Shown here one piece after another: positions 13,421 to 25,240 of a DNA stretch of 64,000 nucleotides. The position numbers were made by a program, and so were the translations under genes. The DNA comes from Galaxea fascicularis (lineage: Eukaryota > Cnidaria > Anthozoa > Scleractinia > Euphylliidae). How positions within the stretch are numbered: position 1 is the stretch's first letter; each line of letters begins with the position of its first letter. Location: the NCBI GenBank assembly GCA_948470475.1, contig OX419336.1, forward strand, positions 32,986,915 to 33,050,914, written 5' to 3'. The notes under the pieces are model-generated. The model saw nothing but the letters and a program-made list of their open reading frames with translations, did not search any database and was not told where the DNA came from.

Positions 13421-14230
13421 ATGAAGAATTATGAGAAGCGTAACTCAAAGAGGCATCTCCCCAGAATAGCCACAAGGAAGCCTCAACTCCACAATAACAG
13501 CTGGGCAAAGCTGGTTAGTCAACAGAAACTTGGCAAAGATGAGCGAAATGGTGAAAGAATAGTTGAATTTGACGTACAGTGTGAAAAAGTACCTCTCAAC
13601 GAGAAACGGACTGGAAAAAACGGCCAAGGGCCTGATGGAAACTTTGTAAAAAGTACAGAGGGGTACGAAGATGAAGAACTAAAAAATTGCAAGAAAATTT
13701 CACTTGAAAGGAACAAAATGAGACCAGCGTCGTTGGCCAAAAATGAGGAACAGAAAAGTTTTGAGAGCTGGACTGAAACTGACGGTGAGGAGGACGTTAC
13801 AGAAACCTGCAGAAGAACGTCTGCTCATAACGATACAGCCAGCAGCGATTATCTACCACCAATTGGAGATTCAAATTGCCCATCAAAGTCCAGACAGAAA
13901 ACTGTTGTCCTTCGGAAGATTCCAAATGATCAAAGAGCCAGTGCTCAGCGTAAGAAGGCAGGGTGTATCGACTGGCAAAAAATATTTGGCAAAGGAGGAT
14001 TTAGACCCTACGAGTCGCGTGATTTACCTACGAGGGGCGAGATAATTCTTTTAAAAAACAAAACGTGGGGTACTGATGATCCCTTGTTCTGCGTCACAAA
14101 GTGTGCCAAATACTTTGGCCTTGACGGCGAGAGAAGCAACACCCACAAGCTACACCCCTCTCAGTCGAGCCTTGTCGCCTCGGCTACACCTGTGTCTGTT
14201 TGTATTCGTTTGCCCCATATCGAAAGATAG
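13421..14230 (+). CDS. Uncharacterised Lys/Glu-rich protein, 269 aa
   Basis: An unbroken ATG-initiated frame of 270 codons, the longest in this gene-poor stretch. Residues 1-170 are highly charged and low in hydrophobics, so probably disordered and basic with acidic patches (for example around 116-125). Residues about 180-235 look more ordered, with the string GCIDWQKIFGKGGFRPYES followed by a hydrophobic strand-like EIILL. No signal peptide or membrane segment is visible. I do not recognise the family. It could be a single-exon gene or the main exon of a spliced one; an in-frame upstream exon was not found. Length and composition favour a real coding region, but codon bias was not computed. 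Confidence 0.5.
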   Translation: MKNYEKRNSKRHLPRIATRKPQLHNNSWAKLVSQQKLGKDERNGERIVEFDVQCEKVPLNEKRTGKNGQGPDGNFVKSTEGYEDEELKNCKKISLERNKMRPASLAKNEEQKSFESWTETDGEEDVTETCRRTSAHNDTASSDYLPPIGDSNCPSKSRQKTVVLRKIPNDQRASAQRKKAGCIDWQKIFGKGGFRPYESRDLPTRGEIILLKNKTWGTDDPLFCVTKCAKYFGLDGERSNTHKLHPSQSSLVASATPVSVCIRLPHIER

Positions 14231-15585
14231 AGTAATCTAAACGAATTGACCAAAATGTCCTCTGATGGCGGACAGAAAACGGACGAAGGAATCAGCTCGC
14301 CCACTGGGAGTGAAATGGATTTGTAGGAAGTAACTAAAAAAGAAACATTCACTCATCAAAAGGACAGAATTGAGATGTACATACCTCACTATAACAAAAG
14401 CCATTGTCTCAATTCCGCTTCAAAAGGCTGCAAACAGCTGGACTGACAAACTAAAAAAGTAGTGAGGCCATTGAGAGACAATACTCAGTGATCGATGATA
14501 CAAAGTATTTATTGGTCTTCTTTGGTCTCCGATTATGCTCGTCATCATTTTAACCTGGGATCAGGTCCAATTTTAGCAACGCTCTTATGTCGTTTCGTCT
14601 TTCCCGCGGGAAAGGTCTACTATCGAAACGAAAATGACGCCTGATCGCAGGTGACCTCATTGCTTCAAGCACGCCGGCCGCACATTGGACTTAAGAGTTT
14701 TACACGAAATACGTTGCTATACTCGAACAATGTTGGACTCACTACATGTAAACAGGGCTACAAATAGCTACAAATATTAAAATCACTAGAATTTTACACT
14801 TGTTGTCGCAGGGACATTGTAACAGGAAGTAAAATCTTGTCGTTTTCTTTACTAAACTATATTTCGTTTGGATGAATGATTAGCGCATGCAGTTCCAGCA
14901 GCGGCTGAAAAATAGATGAAATTACTCCATGGCATAAAATAAAGTTAAACCAAAGGAAACCGATGTGTTTTTTTATTTTGTTGATTTGCTTGCTTGTGCT
15001 GCATTCTTGTTTTCTGCTTCTTTTAAGAGCATTGATTAATCGTACTGCAGCTTAGCAAACGATACATCTATTATTAGCCTAGTGGCTAATAAGCCTCAGT
15101 TGTCTGGTTTAAGCACTAGCTAAAGACGTCAAACAATGATTCTCTAATGAACCCATAAACTCAATGATACAAATATAATAAATTGCTGACTCTGTTGCGA
15201 GAGAAAAAACATCTCGAAGACCCGCTACTTTTACTTATATAGACTCGGAGATGTAACCACACAAAGGAGGGTCGAGTTGTAGACGCCCTCACAGGCCCCA
15301 TCTTTACTTGCAGTTGAAGATAGCTCCTTTGCAGCTTTTCGTACCTCGTCGCAGGTGTAAGCGGTCTCCATGTGTACACTCTCTCTTTTCATTATCAGTT
15401 CGATTTCCTTTCATGTTTTCACGAAGTGGTTCCCTGCTTTTTGAGAAACCGAAAATAACCTGCACTGTGAGAAAAATCCATCACCTGCATCTAAAATAAA
15501 GGAACAAACTGAGCTTTATTCATCCAACTCTAGATAAGCAAACGTCTTGCTAGAGCATTAAATAATAAAACTGAAAATCCTTTGG

Positions 15586-15685
15586 AGATCTTACCAAGAA
15601 CTTGGTAAGATAAGACCTTAATAAGATCCTACTAAGATCTTAATTTATTAAGATCTTAGTAAAATCTTATTAAGATCTTACTAAA
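15586..15685. repeat. AAGATCTTA palindrome cluster
   Basis: About 100 bp made almost entirely of AAGATCTTA-type words. ATCTTACCAAG-AA-CTTGGTAAGAT forms one perfect hairpin (15588-15611), and ACTAAGATCTTAA is inverted across 15631-15660. No coding potential. It may be the terminal part of a foldback element, or a locally amplified palindrome. Confidence 0.8.
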
Positions 15686-15693
15686 ACGCAATT

Positions 15694-15724
<31 letters not shown>

Positions 15725-15734
15725 TTAAGCAAGT

Positions 15735-15880
15735 GGAAAGAAGAAGCCTGATTCGAACTCGTGACCTCCGCGATACCGGTGCGATGCTCTACCAACTGAG
15801 CTATGAAGCCACACATTGGGAACGAGGTCAATTTATTGAGTTCATATTTTCCCGCACAGTGAAGTGATGTGAAGTATATA
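15735..15880 (-). mobile_element. tRNA-derived SINE (GGCTTCATAGCTCAGTTGG head)
   Basis: On the minus strand 15812-15746 carries a tRNA-like promoter: A-box TAGCTCAGTTGGTAGAGC, then a B-box with GAGTTCGAATC. The anticodon stem has a mismatch and position 33 is C rather than T, so it is not a functional tRNA gene. The conceptual peptide containing IAQLVEHRTGIAEVTSSN is a familiar artefact of this SINE family in cnidarian predictions. Confidence 0.8.
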
Positions 15881-17046
15881 TGAAATAATTCATATTTGTA
15901 CTGCGGTTGTAGGATAGTCAGCATATATGAAGAGAAATGATCACGTTTGTTAAAGGCGGGCTTGTAACACACGCTCGAAGTGTGATGTGAGAAACAATAG
16001 TGCAAACGATAACCTCCAAGGTGTTTGTTTCTAAGCTCTTCCCTGACAAGTTAATGAGCAAAGCAGTATTCCCTGCTGGTGAAAGCGCGCGTAATCTTTG
16101 ACCAATGAGAGCCACTCGAGTTACACTTGGCCGCTAATTCTACTGATCTATAATTTTGACTGCACTGCAAGTAAATGTCCGGAGAACAATAGGCATTCTG
16201 CGTGATGCTATATCCAACAAAATTCTCGATATAAATTCAATTCAAAATTGATACCTGATAAACATCAGAAAAAATATTGTTTTTGTTATGCCGGTTGATG
16301 CCTGTTCAGCAGTTACCATGACAAAATGACTCACATGGCGCACGGGAAATTTATTTTTTCATTACCAACATTCTGGTCCAGCATTGTAGCTTGAACTCAG
16401 GAAATTGGCCGTGTTTTTCCCGCAGCCTTTACAGGCGTGCATTAAAAATAATAAACATTGGATCGATACGCATAATAGTTATATTTACCATTACATTAAC
16501 TTGTACACACAAGCTTACACACCTTTCCTTTTCTTCCCCATACTAATGGAAGTGGATTTTCCTTAGGTACATGTGGGTCCCCCACAAAGTAACCATGCCT
16601 TTTTTTTTACTAAAGATAACGCTTCGCCCAACTTAATTTCTAAAGTGATTGAAAATTTAATGTTTCCATCCCCAAAGTATCCAAGACGGAAAGAGATAGT
16701 GCTGCCGGGAAAAGCTCTTCTCTGTATCTTTCCAACAAATACTCTTTAAAGCCTCTAACACTGTAAAATAACGGCACTTCTCGAAGGAATCATGATTGTG
16801 AGCTGTTTGTTCTTGTTTTCTCTTTTAAAACAAGTACACGAATGATTACGGTGAAAGTTAAAGTCATGCTGGTTGTCGCAAATTTAACTTTAACTGCCAC
16901 AGCGGGATCAACTTGAAACTACCCATACTACCTTGCGTTCTTGGCTTATAGGATGTTTGCTCTTCTTTTGACAAAGTTTTTAAAAATAATTTTGTGAAAT
17001 AGCTGTATTCTGAGAGCATCGGTTAGTAAGTACGACAACAAAAAAT

Positions 17047-17150
17047 ATGGCGCTTTTGAACGTTATTCTGGTTGTGTGTTTATCGTTCTTAAAAACATCA
17101 CGACTTTGGGCGTGGGAAACGATCATGGGGGCACGTGGATCTAATTTCCA
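17047..17150 (+). pseudogene. Broken copy of the signal-peptide exon of the 17606 gene
   Basis: The stretch closely matches 17606-17710: both carry GTTATTCTGGTTGTGTGT, then ACATCACGACTTTGGGCGTG and GGAAACGATCATGG. A small deletion after the TCGTTCTT block shifts the frame, so the copy reads through a different frame and stops soon after. It is 560 bp upstream of the intact exon on the same strand, which indicates a local tandem duplication followed by decay. Confidence 0.8.
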
Positions 17151-17605
17151 TAAACTTAACAAACGAGTTTTTCACCCTGTGAAGTTGGCTAATTATCAAA
17201 AGATATCCCAATCTTGAATAAACTATCGAGACCACAAAAACGTGAGGACTTAAAATCAACCAGTTACTCTTTCACTGAGCTGCTTAAAATCTTAAACTTA
17301 AATTAAACACAAAACTTAAATTAAAAAAAAAGGATTGAAAAACTGATTTAAATAACAATAATGAAGGCAATTTCTACCAATTCACGTAGTGAAATTCATC
17401 AGAAAAGAAGTTTTGGTTAAAATCTACCACCTGCTTTTAAACGAATAGAAAGAAATTGAGCTTTATTCATGCCATTCTAAAAGCGCAACAGTCCTTCTGG
17501 CACCATACCTAATAAAACAGTCCGACAGAGACTTAGAAAAGTATGTTTTAATTTGAAGTATTTAGTTAGGCGTCCTCTTCCAACATCCGTCAGTACGTCA
17601 AAAGC

Positions 17606-20600
17606 ATGGCACCTTGGCGAGTTATTCTGGTTGTGTGTATATCGTTCTTCAGTAGGCTAAACATCACGACTTTGGGCGTGGGAAACGATCATGGTAACAC
17701 ATGGATCTGGAAAGACTCAAATGAAGTCTTTTCCCATTTCTTTCAACACAAGAACTATGCGCTTCGTGTCAATAGCATCGGTTCTTTTCTGGTTGGTTTT
17801 GTAACCGAGTGCGCTTTGAGATGTTTGCGCCATTTGTCGTGTGTTTCTTTTAATATCGAGGAAGCCACAGCAGCAAACAAGCGACATGTCACTTGCGAAT
17901 TACTACCTGTGGACATGTATAATGCCTCAGAGAAACTACAATCAAGTGAAAATTTTCACCATTGGAGCACTGTGGTAAGTGAGCTTCACAATTTATTGTT
18001 TTAGTTATTTTTATGCGTAGGCATCCTAAGGACCCGCAGAGTTACGTTATATGGCGTGGAACTGCCATGGTTATGGTGTACTGTGTTGGTGGTAACGAGA
18101 GATCGTTGCAGTAACATATGTCGCAGAGTATATCGCAATCGAAATGAAATAAGTTGGAGTTGTGTGGGGCAGGTGGTATTGTATAGCAAAGACATTTTCA
18201 ATTTCCATAACTTATAAACATGTCATAAAAAATCAGTCATTCCCTGCTGGATTACCTGTGGGAAGTTGTTAGTAATTTTGCCTTGCCTGAATTGCATTTA
18301 ATTGGATGTATTCTTCAATGTAGACTCCTTACCTGCATTCCCCTTGCAAAAACGGGGGAACATGTGTTGTTGATTACAAGCGAGGACTATATGACTGCTT
18401 GTGTAAAACTAATTACCACGGAAAAGATCGTCACCTCATCGGTAAGCAATATAACTTTTTTTGCCCCACTATTCGTGGAAAAAAAATTTGTAAAATACAT
18501 TTTCAAAAATGAAGAGTACTCTCATGGGATACTAGTGGTGGGCTAAGGCTAACGGTAAAACTTCCAAGCCTGACAGAATACGTCTTAAGAACAAACCGAT
18601 CGCGAGCTGACTCGTCCCCAGTCGTCTTCATACCGCGCAGGGAGAGAGATGGGTACCGAGAAAAGGAGCGCAAGGTAAGATGGGTAGGGAGAAAACGAAG
18701 GAGCTTCCCATCATCCCTTGCTCCTCTCGCGTGCTTCTCTCCTTTTGCTGTGTGCTCTATGCAGACGACTGGGGACCAGTCAGGTCAGTCCCCTCTCCTC
18801 TAGTCAGTCGGAGAGGTGGGAGCGGCCCTCGCACCTTAAAAATTGCTTCGCGGGCCGTGCTATGAAGCGTACAAAATTTTGTGTCATTCAGATCCATTGC
18901 ATGGTACTGACCATGATATCGTGTCGTAAGTTCTGAATTTGCTTCAAATGCAGATGCAAATGCAGAAGCTCATAAGATATTAGTAAAAACGATTAACGCT
19001 TTCAATAAGTCTTGAAAATGCATAGTATGTTGTCTACGTGTTTTATATTATTCCAGCAACGAGACATCAACCACTGCTTCAGTTTAAGTTTTTGTTTAGT
19101 AATGCTGTATTTAGTCATTCTGGCTAGGAAGAAATGTAGTCCAAAAGAAATCTGTTGTAAAGGGGAATAGAATAGAACTGAAATATAAGGCAACGGATTA
19201 ACTCTTTCGCTTCCACACGCTCAGCCCTTGGTCGAACATTTGACAATCCAGGACGCTCCTGTAAGGATATCGCCGAGAAGCAGAGCCATCCACAGGGGGA
19301 TGGTGAGTACTGGATTGCACCCGAGATCTCCAAAAAACCGTTCATCGTTTATTGCGACATGACCACTGATGGAGGTGGGTCTGTGACATTTCTTGTTGTT
19401 TTTTGTTTACCAAAAGGGAGTGGTGTTGTGATGACCAGGTAAGAAGGGGAGGACCAGAAAGGGGAAGAAAACAAAAACGTTAAAAGGAGGAAAGGATGAG
19501 TTTATTTTATTTTATTGGGCGAGAAAAGTATGAAAAAGTGATGAAGAGGATTAAGTGGCTAACGGTTTGCTAAAGGTCTTTTTGCAATTTGTTTTGAAGA
19601 TAATATAACTTTATTCGGAGCTGGGTTCCGATTACAGCGAATACCGGCTGACATAAATGGAAACTTACATTGAACTGGAGGAAAGGCTTCCATGTTTTAA
19701 ATTGAAAAGGAATGTATTACCGTCTTTCTAAGCTATTAAATCAGATATTATCAAAACTTCCTTCCTTGTTTCCTTCCATCCAAGCAGCGTCATTAATGTT
19801 TGATGTTTACTCGAAAGCCAAGCTATTGGGACGATCAAGTTGCATCTAGATACAGGTCACCAGTTTTGAAGGAATGTGATATGTTTTATTGTTTTTGGAA
19901 TGAGCCTGGTAATACGTTGTCTTTGAGAGATCAATAGCTTACCTCCTGCAAATCCACAGCAAAAACTATCTTTCATTGTGGTACTCGAATGCACCCAAAC
20001 GATAGAAAACTGGAAAATCATCGGCTCGGCTTTACAATAAACGTGGGGCTTAAACGTGGTTCCAGGAGCCCTTGATGGGCTCTTGGTGGTTCTTAATGAA
20101 TAATAAATACTGTGTTTATAGTGAATTTCAAAGTGCACTTAGCTATCCAAGATAGTTTCCAGGCACTTCACTTAAATCCCACGAAACAAATAATTCAAAA
20201 AAACAACATGACAAGAATCCAAACTGGCTGGAGGCAATCCGGATGACCGAGGAGTTGAACCAGGCACTTACCCAGAACAACACCAGCTACTGGCCAGAGT
20301 GGGATTTGAACCCGGGTCACCGCATTGAAATCCAGTTCTCTAAACCACTCAGCCATCCTGCCTCCTGCCTGTCTCTAATATGTCTCTGCTCTAACAGTCG
20401 TCAGCCAATAGCCCGTTACCTGAGCGTTTTCATTCTCCATTTAGTGTCTTTATCACGCAGTTTATAGAAACAAGTCAAATCTAAGATTTGTAACATTCTA
20501 TTGCCTCCATGTTTTGAATACCATAGGTGGGTGGACCTTGCTCAAACGTACAGTGGTCTCGGGCAACCTGAGCACGTTCTGGAGCAAATCGACTACTGTG

Positions 20601-21089
20601 TCAAATAATTACACGTCCATTGGAAATTACTGGGATAACTTCCTATTCGCTTCTATTAGAGCCATAGAAGAGCTGAGGCGAGCTGCCCACTTAAATCAGC
20701 TGCGCTGGTACTGCTACAAGAAAAAGCAGGGCAGCGTGTTTCACGTGATGACCAAAAACAACTCAGCTGGCCACCGGGTGCTTGATTATCTCTTAAACAA
20801 CCCATCTTCAAACGCCCCGACGTGCAATTCCTTCGACAGACTCTCGGATGATAACTCTACTTTGTCTCAAACCTGCCACAAATGGGGATTTAACAGCACT
20901 CATTCCGAGATAAATGAATGGGGCTCTTATAAGCACAAAGGCGAGAGAAGGCTTTATCAGGATGTGTCAGGTTGGAAGGATGGAGAAAGATGGTTTTCTT
21001 TTCGTCCGCCCGTCGAGTTGTGGTGCGATGATCACGGAGGCTGGGCGACTATATCTCAGGGCGATACATGGGAGGTGTACGCCCGTTAA
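17606..21089 (+). CDS. Secreted PAN - partial EGF - fibrinogen-C-like protein, four exons
   Basis: Exons 17606-17974, 18324-18441, 19225-19374, 20527-21089; phases 0, 1, 1 match and the sum is 1200 nt, giving 399 residues. Residues 1-23 are a signal peptide. About 40-122 form a PAN/apple-like cysteine domain (CALRCL, CVSFN, CELLP). Residues 131-155 are EGF-like (CKNGGTC then CLC) but keep only four of the six expected cysteines. From about 170 a fibrinogen-C-like region starts (SCKDI, PFIVYCDMTTDGGGWTLL) and continues to the stop with WCDDHGGWA near the end; the typical fibrinogen C-terminal cysteine loop is not evident. Extracellular lectin-like or matrix role is inferred. In corals, proteins of this layout are often named after an uncharacterised skeletal organic matrix protein (recalled name). 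A decayed exon-1 copy lies upstream. Confidence 0.85.
20098..20365 (-). mobile_element. SINE family A, copy 1 (Leu/Ser-tRNA-like head)
   Basis: On the minus strand it starts with GGATGGCTGAGTGGTTTAGA and a B-box GGGTTCAAATCCC, continues through TGGTGTTGTTCTGGGTAAGT and ends near AAACACAGTATTTATTA. It lies in the last intron of the PAN-EGF-fibrinogen gene, antisense to it. Two more copies occur in the window (28438 and 40369). Confidence 0.85.
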
Positions 21090-24000
21090 AGTTCCTAACA
21101 ATCTAAAGTAAATGACATGCTGTTTGACTGTAACATCAGGAAAACAATTGCAAGTTTTCTCATTATGTTTCTTGACAACAAAATGTAATCATTGCAACTA
21201 TATGGAATTCACAACAAAAGTAAAGTGTATCATGGCTGGGATGAAAACACGTGCAAACCGTAACTGGGCGTGAAATTAGAGTGTTCAGTAACCAGCCGCC
21301 CCGAGTACTAAGGGAAGGTAAACAAATCGCTAATTTACTCTGTTAATGTTTAGCTGAAAAGTGCTTTGCATAATTCTATGTTATACTCAAAAGTTTGCAA
21401 AAGATTGGTGAGGCCTTTTGGCCTTTTTGTCAGTTATTGGTATATATCATGATACTGTAAACAGCCATTGTGAGTTCTGATCATAAAGCGAGTCAAAGGA
21501 AAACATTTGTCTCATTGAACAGATCCTTGTTCCGAATTTCATACAAGACTGGAGTGGGTGAAGCAGTGAGAATCCTAACATGTGTCAGAGTAACTTTTGC
21601 AAAGTTACAGTTCAGACGGGGGTGATGTTCAGCAGGGCGTGAGTTCATTAGGGGCGAGGTTATGGGGGATGAATTCACAAATTAAGATTGATACCTCGTC
21701 TTTCATCTCGGCTGTAATGAACATTCAGAGATAAGTCTATTTCTTGTGTTTCCTTGGGTGACCAACAGCTCGAAAACTTCGACTTTCGCGGATAATGGCA
21801 AATCTCACCTTCATTTCTCGTCACCTTGTTTTAGAACAGAAGAAGCGATCCTCTTTCCTTTGCGTTGAGTATATGACGTCAGACTCCTCACGGCCAAGCA
21901 GACCGCTTTCAACTTATAGCTGTGCGAACTGACTAATGGCGGACGCAATTTTCATGATTTGCAAGGGCTATATCTCGGCCGTTTCAGCACCTCTTGGCCA
22001 ATTTTCCAGTATTTTCTTTACCCAAGGTGCGAATCAATCAAACTGCGTTGTAGAAAACGGAAATAAAAGTGTTCGATTTTGTTCATAGTAGCACTGTAAA
22101 AATCACGGTGGCGCGAAATGAAAACGTAAGTTCTAATTTGACGGCTTCCTTTGTGGCTGATAGATGTAAACCAAAGTTAACATAATGAGACTGCTTTGAA
22201 AAAAAGGAAGGTCACTCGTCATATAGGTGACCGCTGTAATAAAAAAGAGTGATAATAGAATCTCGGCTCATGACCAGCGTAAGACGCACCAGTGACGTCA
22301 TGATGTTAAATGCTAGTACTAGATTTACGCTTTCCTTGGTTTGCGTTCAAAATCCATGGCGTACAATTTCATACAGTCAGCGGCTCAATGTTTGGGCTCA
22401 AGTAATCAGTTTTCTTTTCCTTAACTGAAATTGGCGACAAACGGTAGAATTTACTTTTGAGCGGTGAAATTATAATATTTAACACATATTTAAACAAAGA
22501 GCAGGCTTAAAAGAAGGATAACCCAAGTTGTCTTGTTATTTTCTGATTGCGCAAGGAATAGTCTTATTGTCACACCACTTCGTCACGCGAAGTCACACTA
22601 TTGAAAAAAGAAAACCCGAAACCTCTCTCAGAACAGAACAGCGGACCACTAAGTGAAAGAGAATCATGTTATGTAAGCTTAACACAAAACCGAAGGTTTT
22701 CAAAATGGCAGCCGATGTTGTCAGATGTTTACAGCCGTGGAAAGCATTATAAACCCTTCAGTTCGTCGGTATTTTAAGGTGTCACGGGTTCTGGAAAAAA
22801 AGACCTATTTTAACCAATGTTTAACCGTGTTGGGAACCACGAAAACAATGTACAAGGCGGTATATTTTCTTCAAAATTATGTTTTAAAGTTTAGACTTTT
22901 GAAAGCGATTTGGGGACGCTGACCAGCCCGTCGGAGAGGAAGGCATTTTCAGAATGTTTTACTCACCCTGCGGCTCTGGCCGGCTCTGACAAGAAGCGAA
23001 GTATGGCGAATTGGGCGGAATTTACCGTGAATGATAAACTTGTTTGGGAACCGCGAGAAAACATTAAAAGAATTAAAAATACAGCTGATCTGTTACTATA
23101 CAAAATTGTCTTTATGTTAAGATTTGGGACGATAAGGGATAAGGGACGTTGGAAATCTTTCATTGTTGTGACTTGGGAAGGACAAATAAATCTAGGTAGG
23201 GCAAAATTCCACTTATTTCTTTGTTGATAATTTAATAGCCGTTTAAATTTTATGACCGAATATGGCACATGTGCGCGTGCGCGGGGGCCAGTCAAAGAAA
23301 GATCAACAAGTCCAGAGGAAACCAAAAAGAGAGAAGCGGAGAGAGGAAATCCTTGGATCGCAGTTAAGCTGTCGGGCAAACGAAGATGATGATGCTATCA
23401 TGTTTGAATATCGATGACATGATTTCCCTCGAGCAAGGTTAGTTATCGACTGCCAGACGCTGTGCTGGTTTCAAATTCAATGGACAGTTCAGACCTGATT
23501 TCGAGAAATTCTCGCAAGCTTGACGAATACAAATGTTTCGTCTTTCTGTCATGTTTGTCTTTAATTTTTTTCTCTTGAACATCGCAACAGATCCACGCGC
23601 GAAACAGATGACGCCAGCGTGAACTTGAATATCGACCAATCATCATTTTCAGGAGCTCCTGTCATTTTGCATTGAAAATTTCGATGCAGATGTTCCAATC
23701 GCAGAGAAATCGTTGCAAGCTTTCTCTCTCCTCCCACCCTCACCCCCCGAGAGAGCTTGCTCGCAGGCTAAAAATCTTCGAAGTGACCATTTTTCAACCA
23801 ATGTTCACTTCTTTGTAGTCAATTAGTCAATTTTGTGGAATATATTGTTTTTCTTCATATTGATTACTCTTGGGCTGAACAACCATGCGGGTACTGTAAC
23901 CATACCAATTTGTTAGAAAGAACCTAGATCTCCTTAGTTGACCGGATCTGAACCTGTTCCAGGTGTATACATTGTCTGGAGGTCCAAGGAATAGAATCAT

Positions 24001-24309
24001 TTGAGAGTTGAATGTCCCAAACGTCAAAAATCGCACTCACTTTCATACTAGGATAGTTGAGCCTATCTTAAGTTGGTTTTCAGTCAATTTCTAGACTGAG
24101 ACACAAAACGAGGTAATCCGAGATCCATTGTTTACTTCGACCAGCACTGCAAGATGACATAACGTGAAAATAACCTATTTCGCATTTTTAGTTTCTGATC
24201 CTCTGTTCCCATTATCCGTCAAGCGCTTTCCATACACAAGCGCAAACTTAAGCAGCTTACTACCAAAACACTTCATAGAAAAGTCAAGCTTTTACTGACA
24301 CTTGATAGA

Positions 24310-24600
24310 AAAGCCACACCTTTACTTCGCCGCCGACTCTATTGCGGAAGAACGCTCCAACAGGAGAATGACGTTCTTAGAAGATAAAGCACCGGCCCAC
24401 ACAGCCAAGGCTACTCAGATATCGTACCCAATTTTATCAGAAAAAAAAAAAAACAGCGGCCTGCCAATTTATGGGACTGTAATACAGTAGAAAATCTCTG
24501 GAGTATTACTGACTAGGTTACAAGCAGGGATCCGCTCCCAGAAACAATAAAAAGAGAACTGATAACGCGGCTACCCTCAGCTATGGGATGGTAATTCGTG
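24310..24600 (+). pseudogene. Tc1/mariner-type transposase remnant
   Basis: The fragment encodes FLEDKAPAHTAKATQ, a decayed form of the Tc1 second-aspartate motif (typically FQQDNAPAHTA; here the Asp is still present as D but the Asn is Lys). After an A-run it continues with NTVENLWSI, matching the usual SPDLNPIENLW block that carries the third catalytic acidic residue. Stop codons and frame changes interrupt it. No terminal repeats were identified. Inactive relic. Confidence 0.75.
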
Positions 24601-24825
24601 CGCCAATCAAATAACGAAGAATTCGGCGAACTAGTGAAAGAGCTGGATAAACTCTGTTTTATGTACGTTATAGCCGATGTATGGAGATTTGTTGAGTTAA
24701 AGAGTCTTAATTAACGATACCACGCTTGGGTTTTTTTTTCTATTGTCTAGCTGAGATAGTTATTTACATTTCGAGTTCACTTAATCGAGGACCACAATAA
24801 AAATGTTCTTTTCTGTTCCCAGTTA

Positions 24826-24935
24826 ACCCTTTCTCCCCAATGTCAACATGCATATGTATTCTTTTTACATTGCATGGTGATCATTTCCTGTTTCTCAAGG
24901 CCTGTATTAATCACGTACTTTATAATCTTCGTCTA
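24826..24935. repeat. Dispersed repeat fragment (shared with 48220-48425)
   Basis: GTGATCATTTCCTGT followed by a CTCAAG-CCTGT core occurs here and again near 48326, with similar surrounding sequence (ACATGCATATGT here; ACATTTCATATGTTA there). TTAACCCTTTCTCCCCAA at the left edge resembles the end of a MITE family that starts with AACCCTTT. Confidence 0.55.
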
Positions 24936-25059
24936 CATCGTTTCAGCACTCGGCAAAGGCTCCACGTTGACTCAGTTGTGGCTGTTTATGTGTGGCCTCA
25001 TACACCATAAGCCAAGCCGGCAGCTTGCTGAAGAGAACATATCAGGGGAATCCATTTTG

Positions 25060-25240
25060 AAGAATTGTAAGACGGGGCCTACGGCTCAGTCATCGTCCTT
25101 CTCCGAGAAGACTAGAAAGTCTAACCATTGGCAGATGTCATTACAAAGAAAGCACCTTGGTCGGCCGGGGTTTGAACCTCCCGCACGGTGGTCCGGTGGT
25201 CACCAACTGAACCAACCGAACCAACCGGTTGGCCAAGCAA
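25060..25240 (-). mobile_element. tRNA-derived SINE fragment
   Basis: On the minus strand a GGTTCGGTTGGTTCAGTTGG head is followed by a B-box-like GGGAGGTTCAAACCCCGGCC and a tail GACTGAGCCGTAGGCCCCGT. This body is a familiar dispersed anthozoan repeat. The A-box is degraded, so it is probably an old copy. Confidence 0.6.

Larger units (their letters stand above)
14231..17030. other. Intergenic with repeats
   Basis: Contains a palindromic AAGATCTTA cluster and a tRNA-like SINE (both listed). AATAAA occurs near 14938-14943 and could end a transcript of the 13421 ORF. No other gene is supported. Confidence 0.5.

Noticed and set aside
15746..15812. A tRNA gene on the minus strand
   Set aside because: A and B boxes are good, but the anticodon stem mispairs and position 33 is not T; the surrounding sequence is a dispersed repeat. 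Called a SINE instead.
15703..16005. 100-codon protein containing IAQLVEHRTG
   Set aside because: This is translation of a tRNA-derived SINE, a known source of false gene models.
22910..23379. Overlapping open frames on both strands (105 and 138 codons)
   Set aside because: The plus frame begins at TTG, neither has a domain, and a donor-like GGTGAGTA on the minus strand is the only splice hint. Not enough to call a gene.
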